A DNA stretch of 64,000 nt from Thermomonas sp. (GCF_019104945.1 NZ_JAHRWW010000010.1:30647-94646); one strand, 5' to 3'; counted from the stretch's first letter, positions 8,769 to 18,391 are shown. Translations and numbers: made by a program. The notes: generated from the letters alone by a model not told the origin.

Positions 8769-9923
8769 TTAAAGCTCGATACTGAGCGCGATAGAACCAA
8801 AAGCGTGGCTACCAACTTGCTGTTCAAATTCTCGCGTGCGCCAAACGCGCATTACGGCAAGTCGCATGCCGTGACCAGCAACCAACCATTGGCTACTGAT
8901 CCCAGCTGCTGCTTGGGCTACCCAAGGGCGACGCTGTACGCGGTGGCTGTTGCGAAATGCATTGCCATCCAATGAAAAATCCCATGCAACGCTTTTGGCT
9001 TCGAGGTTGAGAAACAGGTGCGCACCGGGTTTGGGCGCATGAGCCGAGCGAGGCTGCCGCACGCGCAAGTCAGCAAGATTCGACGGCGGCCTATTTTCGC
9101 CCCCTGCCCGAATGGGATAGCTGCCGAAGTCATTTGGGATGTTCCATCCTGTACGAAATTCGACGCCCACATTTGCTGCTATTTCAATATTGCCAAAGCG
9201 CAACGCATAACTGCCAATCACATCACTGCCCCAACCGGAGCGAACTGCACCTTCAGAATACGGCTTATATTTGCGCTCCATCGCCATTTGAAACGCCGGT
9301 TCGTTTTTTAGCTGATTGCCCCACCCTTGGAAGCGCTCAATACCTCGCACACGATGCACAAAATTCTGTGCTTGTTCTGCAAGCGATAGCGACCCAATCA
9401 CGCCTAAGGTCATCTCACGTATGTCAAGAAGCTCGTACTGCGATGCCTTTGGGTGTACGCGACGGTTCCATGCCAACCCAAAATAAAGCAACCCCGCATA
9501 GGGGCGGTCGTCGGTTATCAAATCGGTGCGGACTTTATCTTTAGGTGTAAACATCGACTGCCCAGCACGCAAAACCAAATTTTGTAACTCCGATTCTTCG
9601 CTCGAACTCTGCAAAAAACTAGGGTCAACCCAGCCAATAAAACGCGTATAAAGCGCTACCACACGCGGCAGACAATCTGTGCGTAATGCGCCTTGCAGGT
9701 CTTGCGACACGGCTGTAACCGCAACGCCATTGGTATAGTTCTGATCTGTTCCGCTAAATAAATCATTTTCTAAGCGCAATGTGCCGCCGCGTAACTGCAA
9801 CACCTGCTCAGGCAAACAAGCGCCATCTGAACTTGAGCGCTCTTGGCCTTGCGCCAATACTGGAAAAAAACTAAGCCAACCCAGCGCAAGAGACGCAGCC
9901 AACGCACGTAAAAAACCACACAC
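8769..9923 (-). CDS. lpxR: LpxR-family lipid A 3'-O-deacylase (outer membrane)
   Basis: Matches the LpxR/DUF2219 outer-membrane beta-barrel family, which removes the 3'-acyloxyacyl group of lipid A. Visible hallmarks are LENDLFSGTDQNYTNG near residue 51 (the Asn-Asp active-site region), DDRPYAGLLYFGLAW near 145, GWGNQLKNEPA near 200, and a terminal aromatic/hydrophobic barrel strand. A signal peptide covers residues 1-25. The start is a GTG with GAGG eight bases upstream. It begins 5 bases after the outer-membrane factor gene stops and so belongs to the exporter operon. 384 residues is longer than the Salmonella enzyme, with an extra loop around 260-300. Confidence 0.85.
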   Translation of the reverse strand: MCGFLRALAASLALGWLSFFPVLAQGQERSSSDGACLPEQVLQLRGGTLRLENDLFSGTDQNYTNGVAVTAVSQDLQGALRTDCLPRVVALYTRFIGWVDPSFLQSSSEESELQNLVLRAGQSMFTPKDKVRTDLITDDRPYAGLLYFGLAWNRRVHPKASQYELLDIREMTLGVIGSLSLAEQAQNFVHRVRGIERFQGWGNQLKNEPAFQMAMERKYKPYSEGAVRSGWGSDVIGSYALRFGNIEIAANVGVEFRTGWNIPNDFGSYPIRAGGENRPPSNLADLRVRQPRSAHAPKPGAHLFLNLEAKSVAWDFSLDGNAFRNSHRVQRRPWVAQAAAGISSQWLVAGHGMRLAVMRVWRTREFEQQVGSHAFGSIALSIEL

Positions 9924-9928
9924 TTGTG

Positions 9929-11449
9929 TTACCTCACACCCGTTACCACAGGCACAAGCGTTGTATCTTCGTCAACTTCAACCGACTGTTTAGATATTAA
10001 TTCCTGTCCCTCCCAGCCCCCGCCAAGCGCCTTGAACAACGCCACTAAATCCGTTGAAGCAGTTGTATAAGCCCGCACATAAGCAGACTCGGCATCATAA
10101 AGCTCACGCTCTTGAACGAGCAGTTCTGTTAGCGCACTGTCACCTGCAGCAAAACGTACCTTGGCCCTAGAGTGGCGACTACGTGCGGCATCACGCGCAG
10201 TAGCGCGAAGGGCCAGTGTATCTAAACCAAACCGATAGTCACTTAACGCCCGCTCCGCATCAGCTAACGAGGCTAAAACAGCTTTTTCATATCCAAGTGC
10301 AGCCTGTTGTTCTCGCGCCTCACTGGCATGAATTTCTGCGCGCACACGTCCTCCATCGAAGAGACGCCACGAAACCACGGGTTTGACCAGAAACGATCGG
10401 CTGGCTGAATTTAGCAAGCTGTCGAATTCAAGTGATTGGAATCCGGCACCTGCAGAAATAGATAATTTTGGGAACAGCTCCGCCATTGCAATACCGATTT
10501 CCGCCGTTCTTGCGGCCAACCGACGTTCTGCTGCAATCACGTCAGGACGACGACGCAAAATATCGGCGCGCTCCCCCACTGGAATGGGGCTAAGCCGGGC
10601 CTCATGTAATGGCGTCTGCGTATTAAATAACGCCAGACCGGTCTCTGGGTTTGCCCCAAGCAACACCGCAATACTCAGTGCTGACGCACGCATACGCGCC
10701 TGTAGTGCTGGCAATCCAGCTGTAGCCGCAGAGAGTTGAACACGCGCAGCATCTACATCTGCCATGGCCACATCGCCTACTGCATAACGACGTTGTGTTA
10801 GCGCATACGATTTCTGCAGCGTGGCAACCGAGGCCTCTAACACCGTCAGCTCGCGCTGCGCACCACGCATGCTGAAATAGCTACGCGCCACTTCCGCAGC
10901 GATACTCATGCGAATACCGTCGGCATCAGCTTGGGTGGCCTGAATACTGGCTTCTGCACTTTCAACTGCACGCCGCGTTCGACCAAATAGATCCAATTCC
11001 CACGCAGCATCAAACCCTGCTTCATAAATGGTTTGTTGACGCTCAACACCGGGAATATTGCGAATTGGAAGAGGCCCGTTTTCACTTTGTTCGTGCCGCG
11101 TGGTCCCAGCGCTTACACCGACCGTTGGCATTGCGCCAGAAGATGCACGATCGCGCTGTGCACGCGCCTCTTGAATACGGGCCATCGCCTGACGAATATC
11201 CAAATTATCCGCCATTGCCTGAGTCACCAATTGCGATAACACAGGATCACCCAGCGACTGCCACCACTTGCTCAAATTCTGAGGCGACTGCGCAGATACC
11301 GTCGGCTGAGCCCAGCCATCACCAATATTTACCGACGGCGGTCGGCTGTAATTTGGGCCAACGCTCATGCAGGCAGTGAGTAGCACACCGCTGATAGCCA
11401 ATACGATTGGCCGAAGACACGGGACGGGAAATGCGATAGATGAAGTCAT
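9929..11449 (-). CDS. RND/ABC-type outer membrane factor lipoprotein (NodT/OprM family)
   Basis: TolC-like trimeric channel that carries exported substrates through the outer membrane. The lipoprotein signal ends LLTACMSVGPNY, the standard NodT-family start with the lipidated Cys. Two outer-membrane-efflux repeats follow (about 70-270 and 285-480), with the typical RRPDVIAAERRLAARTAEIGIA helix. The ATG at 11449 overlaps the stop of the permease gene as ATGA. An upstream start would put extra residues before the signal peptide. 506 residues is normal. Encoded with its own inner-membrane pump and adaptor, it completes the tripartite exporter. Confidence 0.93.
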   Translation of the reverse strand: MTSSIAFPVPCLRPIVLAISGVLLTACMSVGPNYSRPPSVNIGDGWAQPTVSAQSPQNLSKWWQSLGDPVLSQLVTQAMADNLDIRQAMARIQEARAQRDRASSGAMPTVGVSAGTTRHEQSENGPLPIRNIPGVERQQTIYEAGFDAAWELDLFGRTRRAVESAEASIQATQADADGIRMSIAAEVARSYFSMRGAQRELTVLEASVATLQKSYALTQRRYAVGDVAMADVDAARVQLSAATAGLPALQARMRASALSIAVLLGANPETGLALFNTQTPLHEARLSPIPVGERADILRRRPDVIAAERRLAARTAEIGIAMAELFPKLSISAGAGFQSLEFDSLLNSASRSFLVKPVVSWRLFDGGRVRAEIHASEAREQQAALGYEKAVLASLADAERALSDYRFGLDTLALRATARDAARSRHSRAKVRFAAGDSALTELLVQERELYDAESAYVRAYTTASTDLVALFKALGGGWEGQELISKQSVEVDEDTTLVPVVTGVR

Positions 11450-12570
11450 TGCAAACGTCCTCGAACAAAAATGGTGGCGATCGAAAGAGAACACAACGCG
11501 ATCAAAGCCAACGGCCACAGACTGGAAAAAATATCGGTTAAAGGCATTGCCTTCAAAAAACTACCTTCAACAATGACAAGAAAGTGCGTAAGAGGAATGA
11601 CTTGCGCAAACCATTGCAATACAACAGGCATGTTCTCTACCGGCGTAGCGAACCCAGACATCAATACCGCAGGTACACCAATAGCAAACGCGCCTAAAAT
11701 AGCCTGTTGCTGAGTCATACTGACCGCAGACAGCATCAGGCCAATGCCTACCACAGAGAGAATAAAAAGCACCAAACTCAATAATAAAAGAATGAAAGAG
11801 CCCGCAAACGGAATACCGAAAATACCCACCGCCGCCGCCACCATCGAAAGCCCCAGCACCGTCCCGATAACCAGAGCGGGCAAGGATTTGGAAACGATGA
11901 TTTCCGGCGTTGACGTCGGTGATACAAGAAGCTGATCAAATGTGCCCATTTCTCGCTCGCGCGCAATGGAAAGCGAGGTGATGAGCAGCGCACTGAAGAG
12001 CGCCAAAATACCGGTGAGCCCAGGCACAATAAACCAACGATAGGTTAGATTTGGGTTGAACCAGTGACGCACCACGACGGGCGACCCCGGCTGTACCTCT
12101 GGCGTGACTTCCGCCCCGATGTCCGACGCGATCGCCGTCAGATAGGAAACCGTGATCTGGCCGGAATTGCTGCGCCTCCCATCCACTACCACCTGCACTT
12201 TTCCACCACCGCCGGAGGCAATAGTGCGTGAGAAATCCACAGGAATGTCTAGCGCAGCAATCACCTGTCCCTTGTCGATTAGCGCATGCAGTTGGCGCGC
12301 GTTGTCCACACGCACGACGCGATGGATGAAATGCGCGCTATCGAGCCGCTGTACCAACTCATACGACCATCGTCCAGCGTCCTGGTTATATACCGCCACA
12401 TCTACGTTACGTACTTCAAGTGTTGCAGCAAATGCAAATACCAATAGCTGCAAAATAGGAGGCACAAAAACTACCATCCGGCTTCGTGGGTCACGTAAGA
12501 CACTCAACACTTCTTTGATGAACTGCGCTCGTAGTCGCGTGTATAAAAACAGGCCCGATAGTTTATGCAT
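11446..12570 (-). CDS. ybhR: ABC-2 type permease (YbhR-like)
   Basis: Membrane subunit of an ABC exporter, 374 residues. One N-terminal membrane helix (about 25-50) is followed by a large periplasmic domain and a C-terminal bundle of five helices (about 175-370). The conserved REREMGTFDQLLVSP motif follows the second helix, as in the YbhR/YhhJ ABC2_membrane family. Its start lies one base after the stop of the preceding permease, and its stop overlaps the outer-membrane factor start. The two permeases would form a heterodimer driven by the double ATPase. Confidence 0.9.
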   Translation of the reverse strand: MHKLSGLFLYTRLRAQFIKEVLSVLRDPRSRMVVFVPPILQLLVFAFAATLEVRNVDVAVYNQDAGRWSYELVQRLDSAHFIHRVVRVDNARQLHALIDKGQVIAALDIPVDFSRTIASGGGGKVQVVVDGRRSNSGQITVSYLTAIASDIGAEVTPEVQPGSPVVVRHWFNPNLTYRWFIVPGLTGILALFSALLITSLSIAREREMGTFDQLLVSPTSTPEIIVSKSLPALVIGTVLGLSMVAAAVGIFGIPFAGSFILLLLSLVLFILSVVGIGLMLSAVSMTQQQAILGAFAIGVPAVLMSGFATPVENMPVVLQWFAQVIPLTHFLVIVEGSFLKAMPLTDIFSSLWPLALIALCSLSIATIFVRGRLQ

Positions 12571-12571
12571 C

Positions 12572-13699
12572 TCAGGCCTCCAAATTTTTACGTGTTGCGC
12601 GCTTGGCGAGCATGAAAAATACTGCCCCTATCGCAAACATCGCCAACAGGTTCGGAACAAACACCGCCCACACATCTCCTGCGAGAAATACGGTTTTTAG
12701 TGAATCCACGAAATAACGCGCCGGAATCAACCACGTCAATAGACGAATCGGCGCCGGCATTGCATCAATTTCAAACAAGAAACCGGAGAGCATAAACGCA
12801 GGAAGAAACCCTGAAAACAGCGCAATTTGTGCGGCTAGAAATTGATTTCTAGCCAATGATGAGATCAATAACCCCTGCCCTAATGCGGGAATCATGAATA
12901 CTGCTGAAAGCAGCAACAGCGATGCCATTGAACCGCGTAGCGGCACATCGAACACAAGCACCGCCAAGACCGATGCACCTAAGGTTGCAGCCATTCCTAA
13001 CACGAAGTACGGCAAGAGCTTTCCTATTAAAATCTCAGCCACTGATGCGGGCGTGGATAGCATCGCCTCCATCGTGCCACGCTCCCATTCCCTCGCCACT
13101 ACAAGTGCGGTAAGCATTGTGCCGATGATGGTCATCACGATAGCAATTGCACCAGGCACCAATGCACGCCTGCTTTCAAGCTCCGGGTTGAACCAATAGC
13201 GAGGTTCTAGCACTACGACTTGTGCTGGCGTAGCCACATCTAAGTTATTGCGCCAAGTAAGCACCACACCTTTGGCATAGTTCTCTACATAGTTGGCCGT
13301 ATTCGGATATGAACCATCGGTCACAACCTGTACCAGTGGTGCATCACCAGGCCGTGCCATGCGTTGCTCAAAATCCTGCGGAATTACAACGTAGCCACGT
13401 AGCGCGCCCGAGACCAACTTTTCGGATACATCCCGGCGATCATGCACAAATTTCGCGTCTAAATACTTTGTGCTCGCAAACGCAGCTGACAATTCCTGTG
13501 CGGATGCAGAGTCCGATTCTACAACCACGCCGATCCGTATATTCTTTGCGTCCAATGAAACAGCATACGCAAACAGCAATAGCAGCACTATAGGAAGCAC
13601 AAAGGCAATCAACAACGTGGATGGATCACGTAATGCTTGCAGGCTCTCCTTATAAACCAATGCTATGAGCCGCTTTCGGTCCACAATCACGTGCTTCAT
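12572..13699 (-). CDS. ybhS: ABC-2 type permease (YbhS-like)
   Basis: Second membrane subunit, 375 residues, with the same topology as its neighbour: one N-terminal helix (about 28-48), a periplasmic domain to about 170, then five helices. The coupling motif WERGTMEAMLSTP lies in the cytoplasmic loop. Its ATG overlaps the ATPase stop as ATGA. It is more similar in layout to YbhS than to single-permease systems, and a pair of different permeases with one double ATPase is the YbhFSR arrangement. Confidence 0.9.
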   Translation of the reverse strand: MKHVIVDRKRLIALVYKESLQALRDPSTLLIAFVLPIVLLLLFAYAVSLDAKNIRIGVVVESDSASAQELSAAFASTKYLDAKFVHDRRDVSEKLVSGALRGYVVIPQDFEQRMARPGDAPLVQVVTDGSYPNTANYVENYAKGVVLTWRNNLDVATPAQVVVLEPRYWFNPELESRRALVPGAIAIVMTIIGTMLTALVVAREWERGTMEAMLSTPASVAEILIGKLLPYFVLGMAATLGASVLAVLVFDVPLRGSMASLLLLSAVFMIPALGQGLLISSLARNQFLAAQIALFSGFLPAFMLSGFLFEIDAMPAPIRLLTWLIPARYFVDSLKTVFLAGDVWAVFVPNLLAMFAIGAVFFMLAKRATRKNLEA

Positions 13700-15441
13700 A
13701 CAGCAGCATCCCGAGCCTGTCTTGCTGTCTCAACGAGATAAATAAAAGCATCTTCCATTGTTGGGTCTGGCCGTTCAGACGTTGCGGCCATGCGCTTTAG
13801 TGCGTCCGGTGTATCCAAAGCAATCAATTGCGAATGCGATAACATTGCCACGCGGTCGCAGTATTCGGCTTCATCCATAAAATGAGTGGTCACCATAATG
13901 GTGACACCCTTGCGCGAGAGCCCGTTGATGTGCGTCCAAAACTCTCTCCGCGTCAGTGGGTCAACTCCGGATGTTGGTTCATCTAAAAACATCACCGGTG
14001 GGCGATGCATCAATGCACAGGCTAGTGCCAGTCGCTGTTTGTGTCCTAATGGCAAAGCATCGGGCGCTGAAGATAGCCAGCTTGCAAGGTCAAATGTTTC
14101 AATCATTTCTTTGATACGTTGCTTGCGAATCTCGCCTTCCAGCTCATACACACCTGCTGCAAATTCCAAATTCTGACGAACAGAAAGCAAGCCATATAAG
14201 GAAAATTTTTGTGCCATGTAGCCCAACTGTTTTTTTGCCGCGCCCGTTGCTGTGCGCAAATCATGCCCAACCACATGCGCTTCACCAGAAGTCGGTTTTA
14301 ACAGGCCACACAGCATTTTGAACGTCGTCGATTTACCTGCACCATTTGGCCCTAGCAGGCCGAAAATTTCGCCTCTCTTTACTTCAAAGCTCACGTTATC
14401 TGTAGCAGTAAACTCACCAAATTTTTTGGTTAGCTTATGGCAAGAAACTGCAACATCTTTCTGCAACACGACCTCTGGCATTCGCTCAGCCAATGCCGAC
14501 GTGCCACCAGGGCCGCCGCCTAAGAGATCAATAAAAGCATCTTCAAAGCGTGCTGGCACGGCGAATAATGACACTCCTGTTTGCGCGGCAAGTACTTTGA
14601 CTTCTTCTACTTCAGCACCTTTACGAAGCACAAGGCGTACACCCGCCCCTTGAATAACGCCATCGCTCACGCTGGAAAAATCAAGCGCACGCGTCAACAC
14701 TTCACGGCGCTGCTTACCGACATTTTCTAGTCTAAAACTACGCCCTTCCAACTGTGCAGTAAGTACTTGTGGCGGGCCTTCGTATAACAGCTGACCATTA
14801 TTCAGTAGCAACACACTTTCACAGCGCTCAGCTTCATCTAAGTAAGCAGTGGACCAAACCACGGCCATGCCTTCGTCGGTAAGCGCTTGCACCATGCGCC
14901 ATAAATCTTGGCGGCTTACTGGGTCCACGCCTACACCTGGTTCGTCTAGCAGCAACACCTTCGGACGCGCCATCAGCGCGCAAGCCAAGCCTAATTTTTG
15001 CTTCATTCCGCCTGAGAGCTTGCCTGCCAAACGCCTTGTAAATGGACCCAGTTTGGTGAATTCCAGCAGCTCTTCAAATAACGCACCATTTTGAGCTGCA
15101 TTCATACCGCGCAACTGCGCGTATAGCCGCATATTTTCCATTACAGACAGATCTTCATATAAGCCAAACCGTTGTGGCATATAGCCACTGGCCGCATGCA
15201 CCGCATCGTTGTCGCGCACAACATCAAACCCTGCAAGGGTTACTTGTCCGTTATTGGGCACCATCAAACCTGCCAAAATGCGCATCAAGGTCGTTTTTCC
15301 TGCCCCATCTGGTCCCACGAGACCAGTGAGGCGCCCATACGCAATTTGTGCGGTTAAACTGCGCAGCGCTTGCACGCCGCCAAAATTTTTACTGACATCG
15401 TCTATGACAACCGCAGGCTCAACGCAGGCAAGGGAGTGCAT
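13696..15441 (-). CDS. ybhF: double ABC transporter ATPase (YbhF-like)
   Basis: A 581-residue fusion of two nucleotide-binding domains. The first has Walker A GPDGAGKT (43-50), signature LSGGMKQ (142-148) and Walker B LLLDEP (163-168). The second has Walker A GPNGAGKS (364-371) and a degenerate signature LPLGHKQR in place of LSGGxKQR, as I recall it in YbhF. I chose the ATG at 15441: it follows the adaptor stop by four bases with GGGGGAG just upstream, and the longer frame would overlap the adaptor gene. It powers the two downstream permeases. Confidence 0.92.
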   Translation of the reverse strand: MHSLACVEPAVVIDDVSKNFGGVQALRSLTAQIAYGRLTGLVGPDGAGKTTLMRILAGLMVPNNGQVTLAGFDVVRDNDAVHAASGYMPQRFGLYEDLSVMENMRLYAQLRGMNAAQNGALFEELLEFTKLGPFTRRLAGKLSGGMKQKLGLACALMARPKVLLLDEPGVGVDPVSRQDLWRMVQALTDEGMAVVWSTAYLDEAERCESVLLLNNGQLLYEGPPQVLTAQLEGRSFRLENVGKQRREVLTRALDFSSVSDGVIQGAGVRLVLRKGAEVEEVKVLAAQTGVSLFAVPARFEDAFIDLLGGGPGGTSALAERMPEVVLQKDVAVSCHKLTKKFGEFTATDNVSFEVKRGEIFGLLGPNGAGKSTTFKMLCGLLKPTSGEAHVVGHDLRTATGAAKKQLGYMAQKFSLYGLLSVRQNLEFAAGVYELEGEIRKQRIKEMIETFDLASWLSSAPDALPLGHKQRLALACALMHRPPVMFLDEPTSGVDPLTRREFWTHINGLSRKGVTIMVTTHFMDEAEYCDRVAMLSHSQLIALDTPDALKRMAATSERPDPTMEDAFIYLVETARQARDAAV

Positions 15442-15445
15442 CACG

Positions 15446-16429
15446 CTACTCCCCCGCGACCACTTGGATCGTAACCGGCATGCCCTGCCGTAGTGATGCA
15501 TCAGCTTGGTCTAACACAATACGCAAGCGATACACGAGGTCGGTACGCAGGTCGGTGGTTTCTACCGTTTTTGGCGTAAATTCTGCGCGCGGCGAGATAA
15601 AACCAATTTTGCCTAAATGCTGCTTGGTTGAAGCATCGCTCGTTACAATTACGCGCGTACCAGGTGCTATGCGCCCTAAATCACGCTCGCCGACATAGGC
15701 CCGCACATAAACCGGCGTATTTAAGCTCAAGCTATACACCGCACTTTGACTTGTGATCATGCTACCTGGCTCACGGACACGCGCCAGAATAGTTCCCGCA
15801 CTTGGTGCGTTCAGCGTTGTATCAGCAAGCGCTGTAGCCGCCTGTTCGCGGCTGGCTTGCGCCGCTGCCAAACGCGCTTGCGCCGCCACAATATCTTCCT
15901 TGCGATACCCTTCATTTGCTTGTGAAAGCGCTGCTTGTGCCGCTTTTACACCTGCAGCAGTTTGATCACGCAATGTTTTTGCAGCATCAACCACGCGCTG
16001 ACTACTAGCGCCCGATTCAATTAAGCTGTTTTGTCGCTGGAAATTACGTTCTGCATCCAATGCGAGCGCTTGCGCTTGCTTCAACGCTTCGCTTGCCTGT
16101 GCCACCTCTTGCGGCCGTAGCCCCTGCTGCAACTTGCTAAGTTCTGCTTGCGCCACCCGCACAGACGCATCCGCTGCCACCAAGGCATCCTTGAACGTTC
16201 TGTCATCTAGCTTGGCAATTGGCTGCCCCGTTGTTACCACGTCTCCCTCGTCCACCGACATTTCCAGCAACCGCCCGGGCTGTCTAAACGCCAACTGCAC
16301 TTCGCGAATATCCACATTGCCATACAGCGTGAGCGCTGTATCTGAGTAGCCTGCCTGCTTGATACCAAGCCATGCCACCACCGCTACTACGATTGCAGCG
16401 ACCACAATCACAATGTGTTTTGAGTTCAT
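15446..16429 (-). CDS. ybhG: HlyD-family periplasmic adaptor (YbhG-like)
   Basis: Membrane fusion protein that links the ABC pump to the outer-membrane factor. One N-terminal membrane anchor (about 6-24) is followed by the GNVDIREVQLAFRQPGRL start that is typical of the YbhG group. A lipoyl half-motif comes next, then a long alpha-helical hairpin rich in Ala and Gln (about 85-205), the second lipoyl half and a beta-barrel domain (about 225-325). 327 residues is normal. Its ATG overlaps the TetR stop as ATGA. Confidence 0.92.
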   Translation of the reverse strand: MNSKHIVIVVAAIVVAVVAWLGIKQAGYSDTALTLYGNVDIREVQLAFRQPGRLLEMSVDEGDVVTTGQPIAKLDDRTFKDALVAADASVRVAQAELSKLQQGLRPQEVAQASEALKQAQALALDAERNFQRQNSLIESGASSQRVVDAAKTLRDQTAAGVKAAQAALSQANEGYRKEDIVAAQARLAAAQASREQAATALADTTLNAPSAGTILARVREPGSMITSQSAVYSLSLNTPVYVRAYVGERDLGRIAPGTRVIVTSDASTKQHLGKIGFISPRAEFTPKTVETTDLRTDLVYRLRIVLDQADASLRQGMPVTIQVVAGE

Positions 16430-17034
16430 GCGCTTGCTCCAATCCCGCGGCGATAGATAGCAAAAACGCCCGGCGCATCTTTCCGAATCCGCTCGGCATC
16501 TCCAATCAACAGCGACTGCATCACTAGGCCTTGTATCGCACCAATAAATGACACCGTTGCCGCATCGATGTCCAAACTTGGATCTAACTCGCCACTTGTT
16601 TTGCCTGCTTCAAACAGAGCTCTAAGACGAATCCCATAGCTCTTTACCAACGTACTCACCATTTTCTTCGTCATGGTCTCGCCAGGACGCTGTAATTCAC
16701 CGAACATCATTCTTGGCACACCGGGATGGTCAGCCACGAACCAGATATGCGCCATAAACACCGCCTCCAACGCCATGACAGGCGAAGCGCAGCTCTCTGA
16801 GGCGGCATAGACCTTGGCCAATAAGCGCTCTGACACCCACTGCATAACTGATTCGAGGATGGCGTCTTTACTTGGAAAGTGACGGAACAGCGCACCCTGC
16901 GTCAGCCCCATACGCTCGGCGATCGCCGCCGTGGTGATATCACTTGGATTCTTCTCAGCAGCCAAACTTACAACCGTCTCGACAGTGGCTGCACGCCGTT
17001 CTTCAGCAGGCAAGTACCTCGGTGACTCATTCAT
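16426..17034 (-). CDS. TetR-family repressor of the exporter operon
   Basis: A 202-residue one-component regulator. The N-terminal helix-turn-helix is at about 10-60 (ITTAAIAERMGLTQGALFRHFPSKDAILESV) and the C-terminal ligand-binding domain is of the CecR (YbiH) type found beside YbhGFSR pumps. I use the ATG at 17034; an upstream TTG would place the start inside the probable operator. It is the first gene of the operon and overlaps the adaptor gene by four bases, so it should repress its own transcription together with the pump. The ligand is unknown. E. coli CecR responds to cefoperazone and chloramphenicol stress, which is only a guide. Confidence 0.9.
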   Translation of the reverse strand: MNESPRYLPAEERRAATVETVVSLAAEKNPSDITTAAIAERMGLTQGALFRHFPSKDAILESVMQWVSERLLAKVYAASESCASPVMALEAVFMAHIWFVADHPGVPRMMFGELQRPGETMTKKMVSTLVKSYGIRLRALFEAGKTSGELDPSLDIDAATVSFIGAIQGLVMQSLLIGDAERIRKDAPGVFAIYRRGIGASA

Positions 17035-17044
17035 AAAACACTCA

Positions 17045-17072
17045 AAGTAAGTAATCAATTACTATCTTACTT
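17045..17072. promoter_or_regulatory. nested palindrome, candidate TetR operator
   Basis: Outer arms AAGTAAG (17045-17051) and CTTACTT (17066-17072) enclose a second dyad, AGTAAT-CA-ATTACT (17050-17063). The element starts about ten bases upstream of the TetR ATG, in the only sizeable intergenic space before the operon. That is where an autoregulating TetR protein should bind. Confidence 0.65.
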
Positions 17073-17175
17073 AAAAATTTTTAGAGTGCAACCCTTCTTA
17101 GGGAAGCTCTAAACCGACATTCCCCACTTTTGAGTAGCTCGTCGATCCGGAGTCCAGTCTCTCGGCCCAACGAAA

Positions 17176-17346
17176 TTGGACGTAAAGAAGCGCTTCTCTG
17201 AAGAGCAGATCATCGGCTTCCTGCGCGAGGTCGACACCGGCATGGCGATCAATGACCTATGCCGTCAATACGGCTTCAGCGAAGTCCCGTACTACCTGTG
17301 GCGCAACAACTTCGGCGACAATGGCGCATCTTCCGGCTTCAGGTGA
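17176..17346 (+). mobile_element. IS3-family transposase OrfA remnant
   Basis: Reading from a TTG, 56 codons give [19 protein letters not shown], then [20 protein letters not shown] and a RNNFG end. This is the N-terminal helix-turn-helix of IS3-group OrfA proteins, whose usual form is near [21 protein letters not shown]. After [10 protein letters not shown] it stops at TGA, before the leucine zipper and all of OrfB, so only about two thirds of OrfA survives. It stops seven bases before the fbp start. No terminal inverted repeats could be paired. It marks the right edge of the lower-GC exporter block. Confidence 0.85.
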
Positions 17347-17353
17347 TCTACCC

Positions 17354-18391
17354 ATGTCGAACCCGAACATCTCTCTCACCCGCTTTCTCATTGAAGAACA
17401 GCGCGAAGGGCGCATCAATCCCGAGCTGCGCCTGCTTATTGAAGTTGTGGCCCGCGCCTGTAAGCGCATTTCCATTGCCGTAGGCAAGGGCGCGCTAGGC
17501 GGCGTGCTGGGCGATGCCGGTGAAAACGGGCAGGCCAGCATCAACGTGCAGGGCGAAGCGCAAAAGAAGCTCGACGTGCTCAGCAACGAAATTCTTCTGG
17601 AAGCCAACGCTTGGGGCGGGCACCTTGCTGGGCTTGCTTCGGAAGAAATGGACCATTCGCAGCGCATCCCCGACAAATATCCGCGCGGCAACTACTTGCT
17701 GATGTTCGACCCCTTGGATGGCAGCTCCAATATCGACGTCAATATCTCGGTGGGCACCATCTTCTCTGTGCTGCGCTGCCCGGAAGGCATCACCGAACCC
17801 TCCGACGAACACTTTCTACAGCCTGGCACTGCGCAAGTCGCTGCAGGCTATTGCACCTATGGGCCCAGCACCATGCTGGTGCTTACCGTCGGCCATGGCA
17901 CCCACGCCTTCACTCTCGATCGCGAAGTGGGCAGTTTTGTGCTGACCACGCTGGGCATGCAAATCCCAGAAGAAACCAAGGAATTTGCCGTCAATATGTC
18001 CAACCAGCGCTTCTGGGAAGCGCCGATGCAGGCCTATGTCGGTGACCTTCTCGCCGGGAAAGAAGGCTCGCGCGGCAAAGACTTCAATATGCGCTGGGTG
18101 GCCAGCATGGTGGCCGACGTCCACCGCATCCTCACCCGTGGCGGTATTTTCAGCTACCCACTAGACAGCAAATGCGCCCCCAAGGGCGGCAAGTTGCGCC
18201 TGATGTACGAGGCCAACCCCATGAGCTTTCTGGTGGAACAAGCCGGCGGCGCGGCCAGCACCGGGCGTCAGCGTATGCTGGACGTGCAGCCCAGCGGCCT
18301 GCATATGCGGGTTCCCGTGTTTTTAGGCTCGAAGGCGGAAGTGGAAGCCGCCGTGCGCTACCATCAAGCGCATGATCAAGCCAACGCGTGA
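17354..18391 (+). CDS. fbp: class I fructose-1,6-bisphosphatase
   Basis: Gluconeogenic enzyme that hydrolyses fructose-1,6-bisphosphate to fructose-6-phosphate. The 345-residue protein begins [19 protein letters not shown]. It carries the metal/phosphate-binding [19 protein letters not shown] block at about 118-136 and the [15 protein letters not shown] active-site block near 280-296. The frame is open further upstream, but that part encodes the tail of the IS3 remnant region and not FBPase, so the ATG at 17354 is right. GTGATCTACCC precedes it with no clear ribosome-binding site, so the original leader may have been replaced by the insertion. Confidence 0.97.
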   Translation: MSNPNISLTRFLIEEQREGRINPELRLLIEVVARACKRISIAVGKGALGGVLGDAGENGQASINVQGEAQKKLDVLSNEILLEANAWGGHLAGLASEEMDHSQRIPDKYPRGNYLLMFDPLDGSSNIDVNISVGTIFSVLRCPEGITEPSDEHFLQPGTAQVAAGYCTYGPSTMLVLTVGHGTHAFTLDREVGSFVLTTLGMQIPEETKEFAVNMSNQRFWEAPMQAYVGDLLAGKEGSRGKDFNMRWVASMVADVHRILTRGGIFSYPLDSKCAPKGGKLRLMYEANPMSFLVEQAGGAASTGRQRMLDVQPSGLHMRVPVFLGSKAEVEAAVRYHQAHDQANA

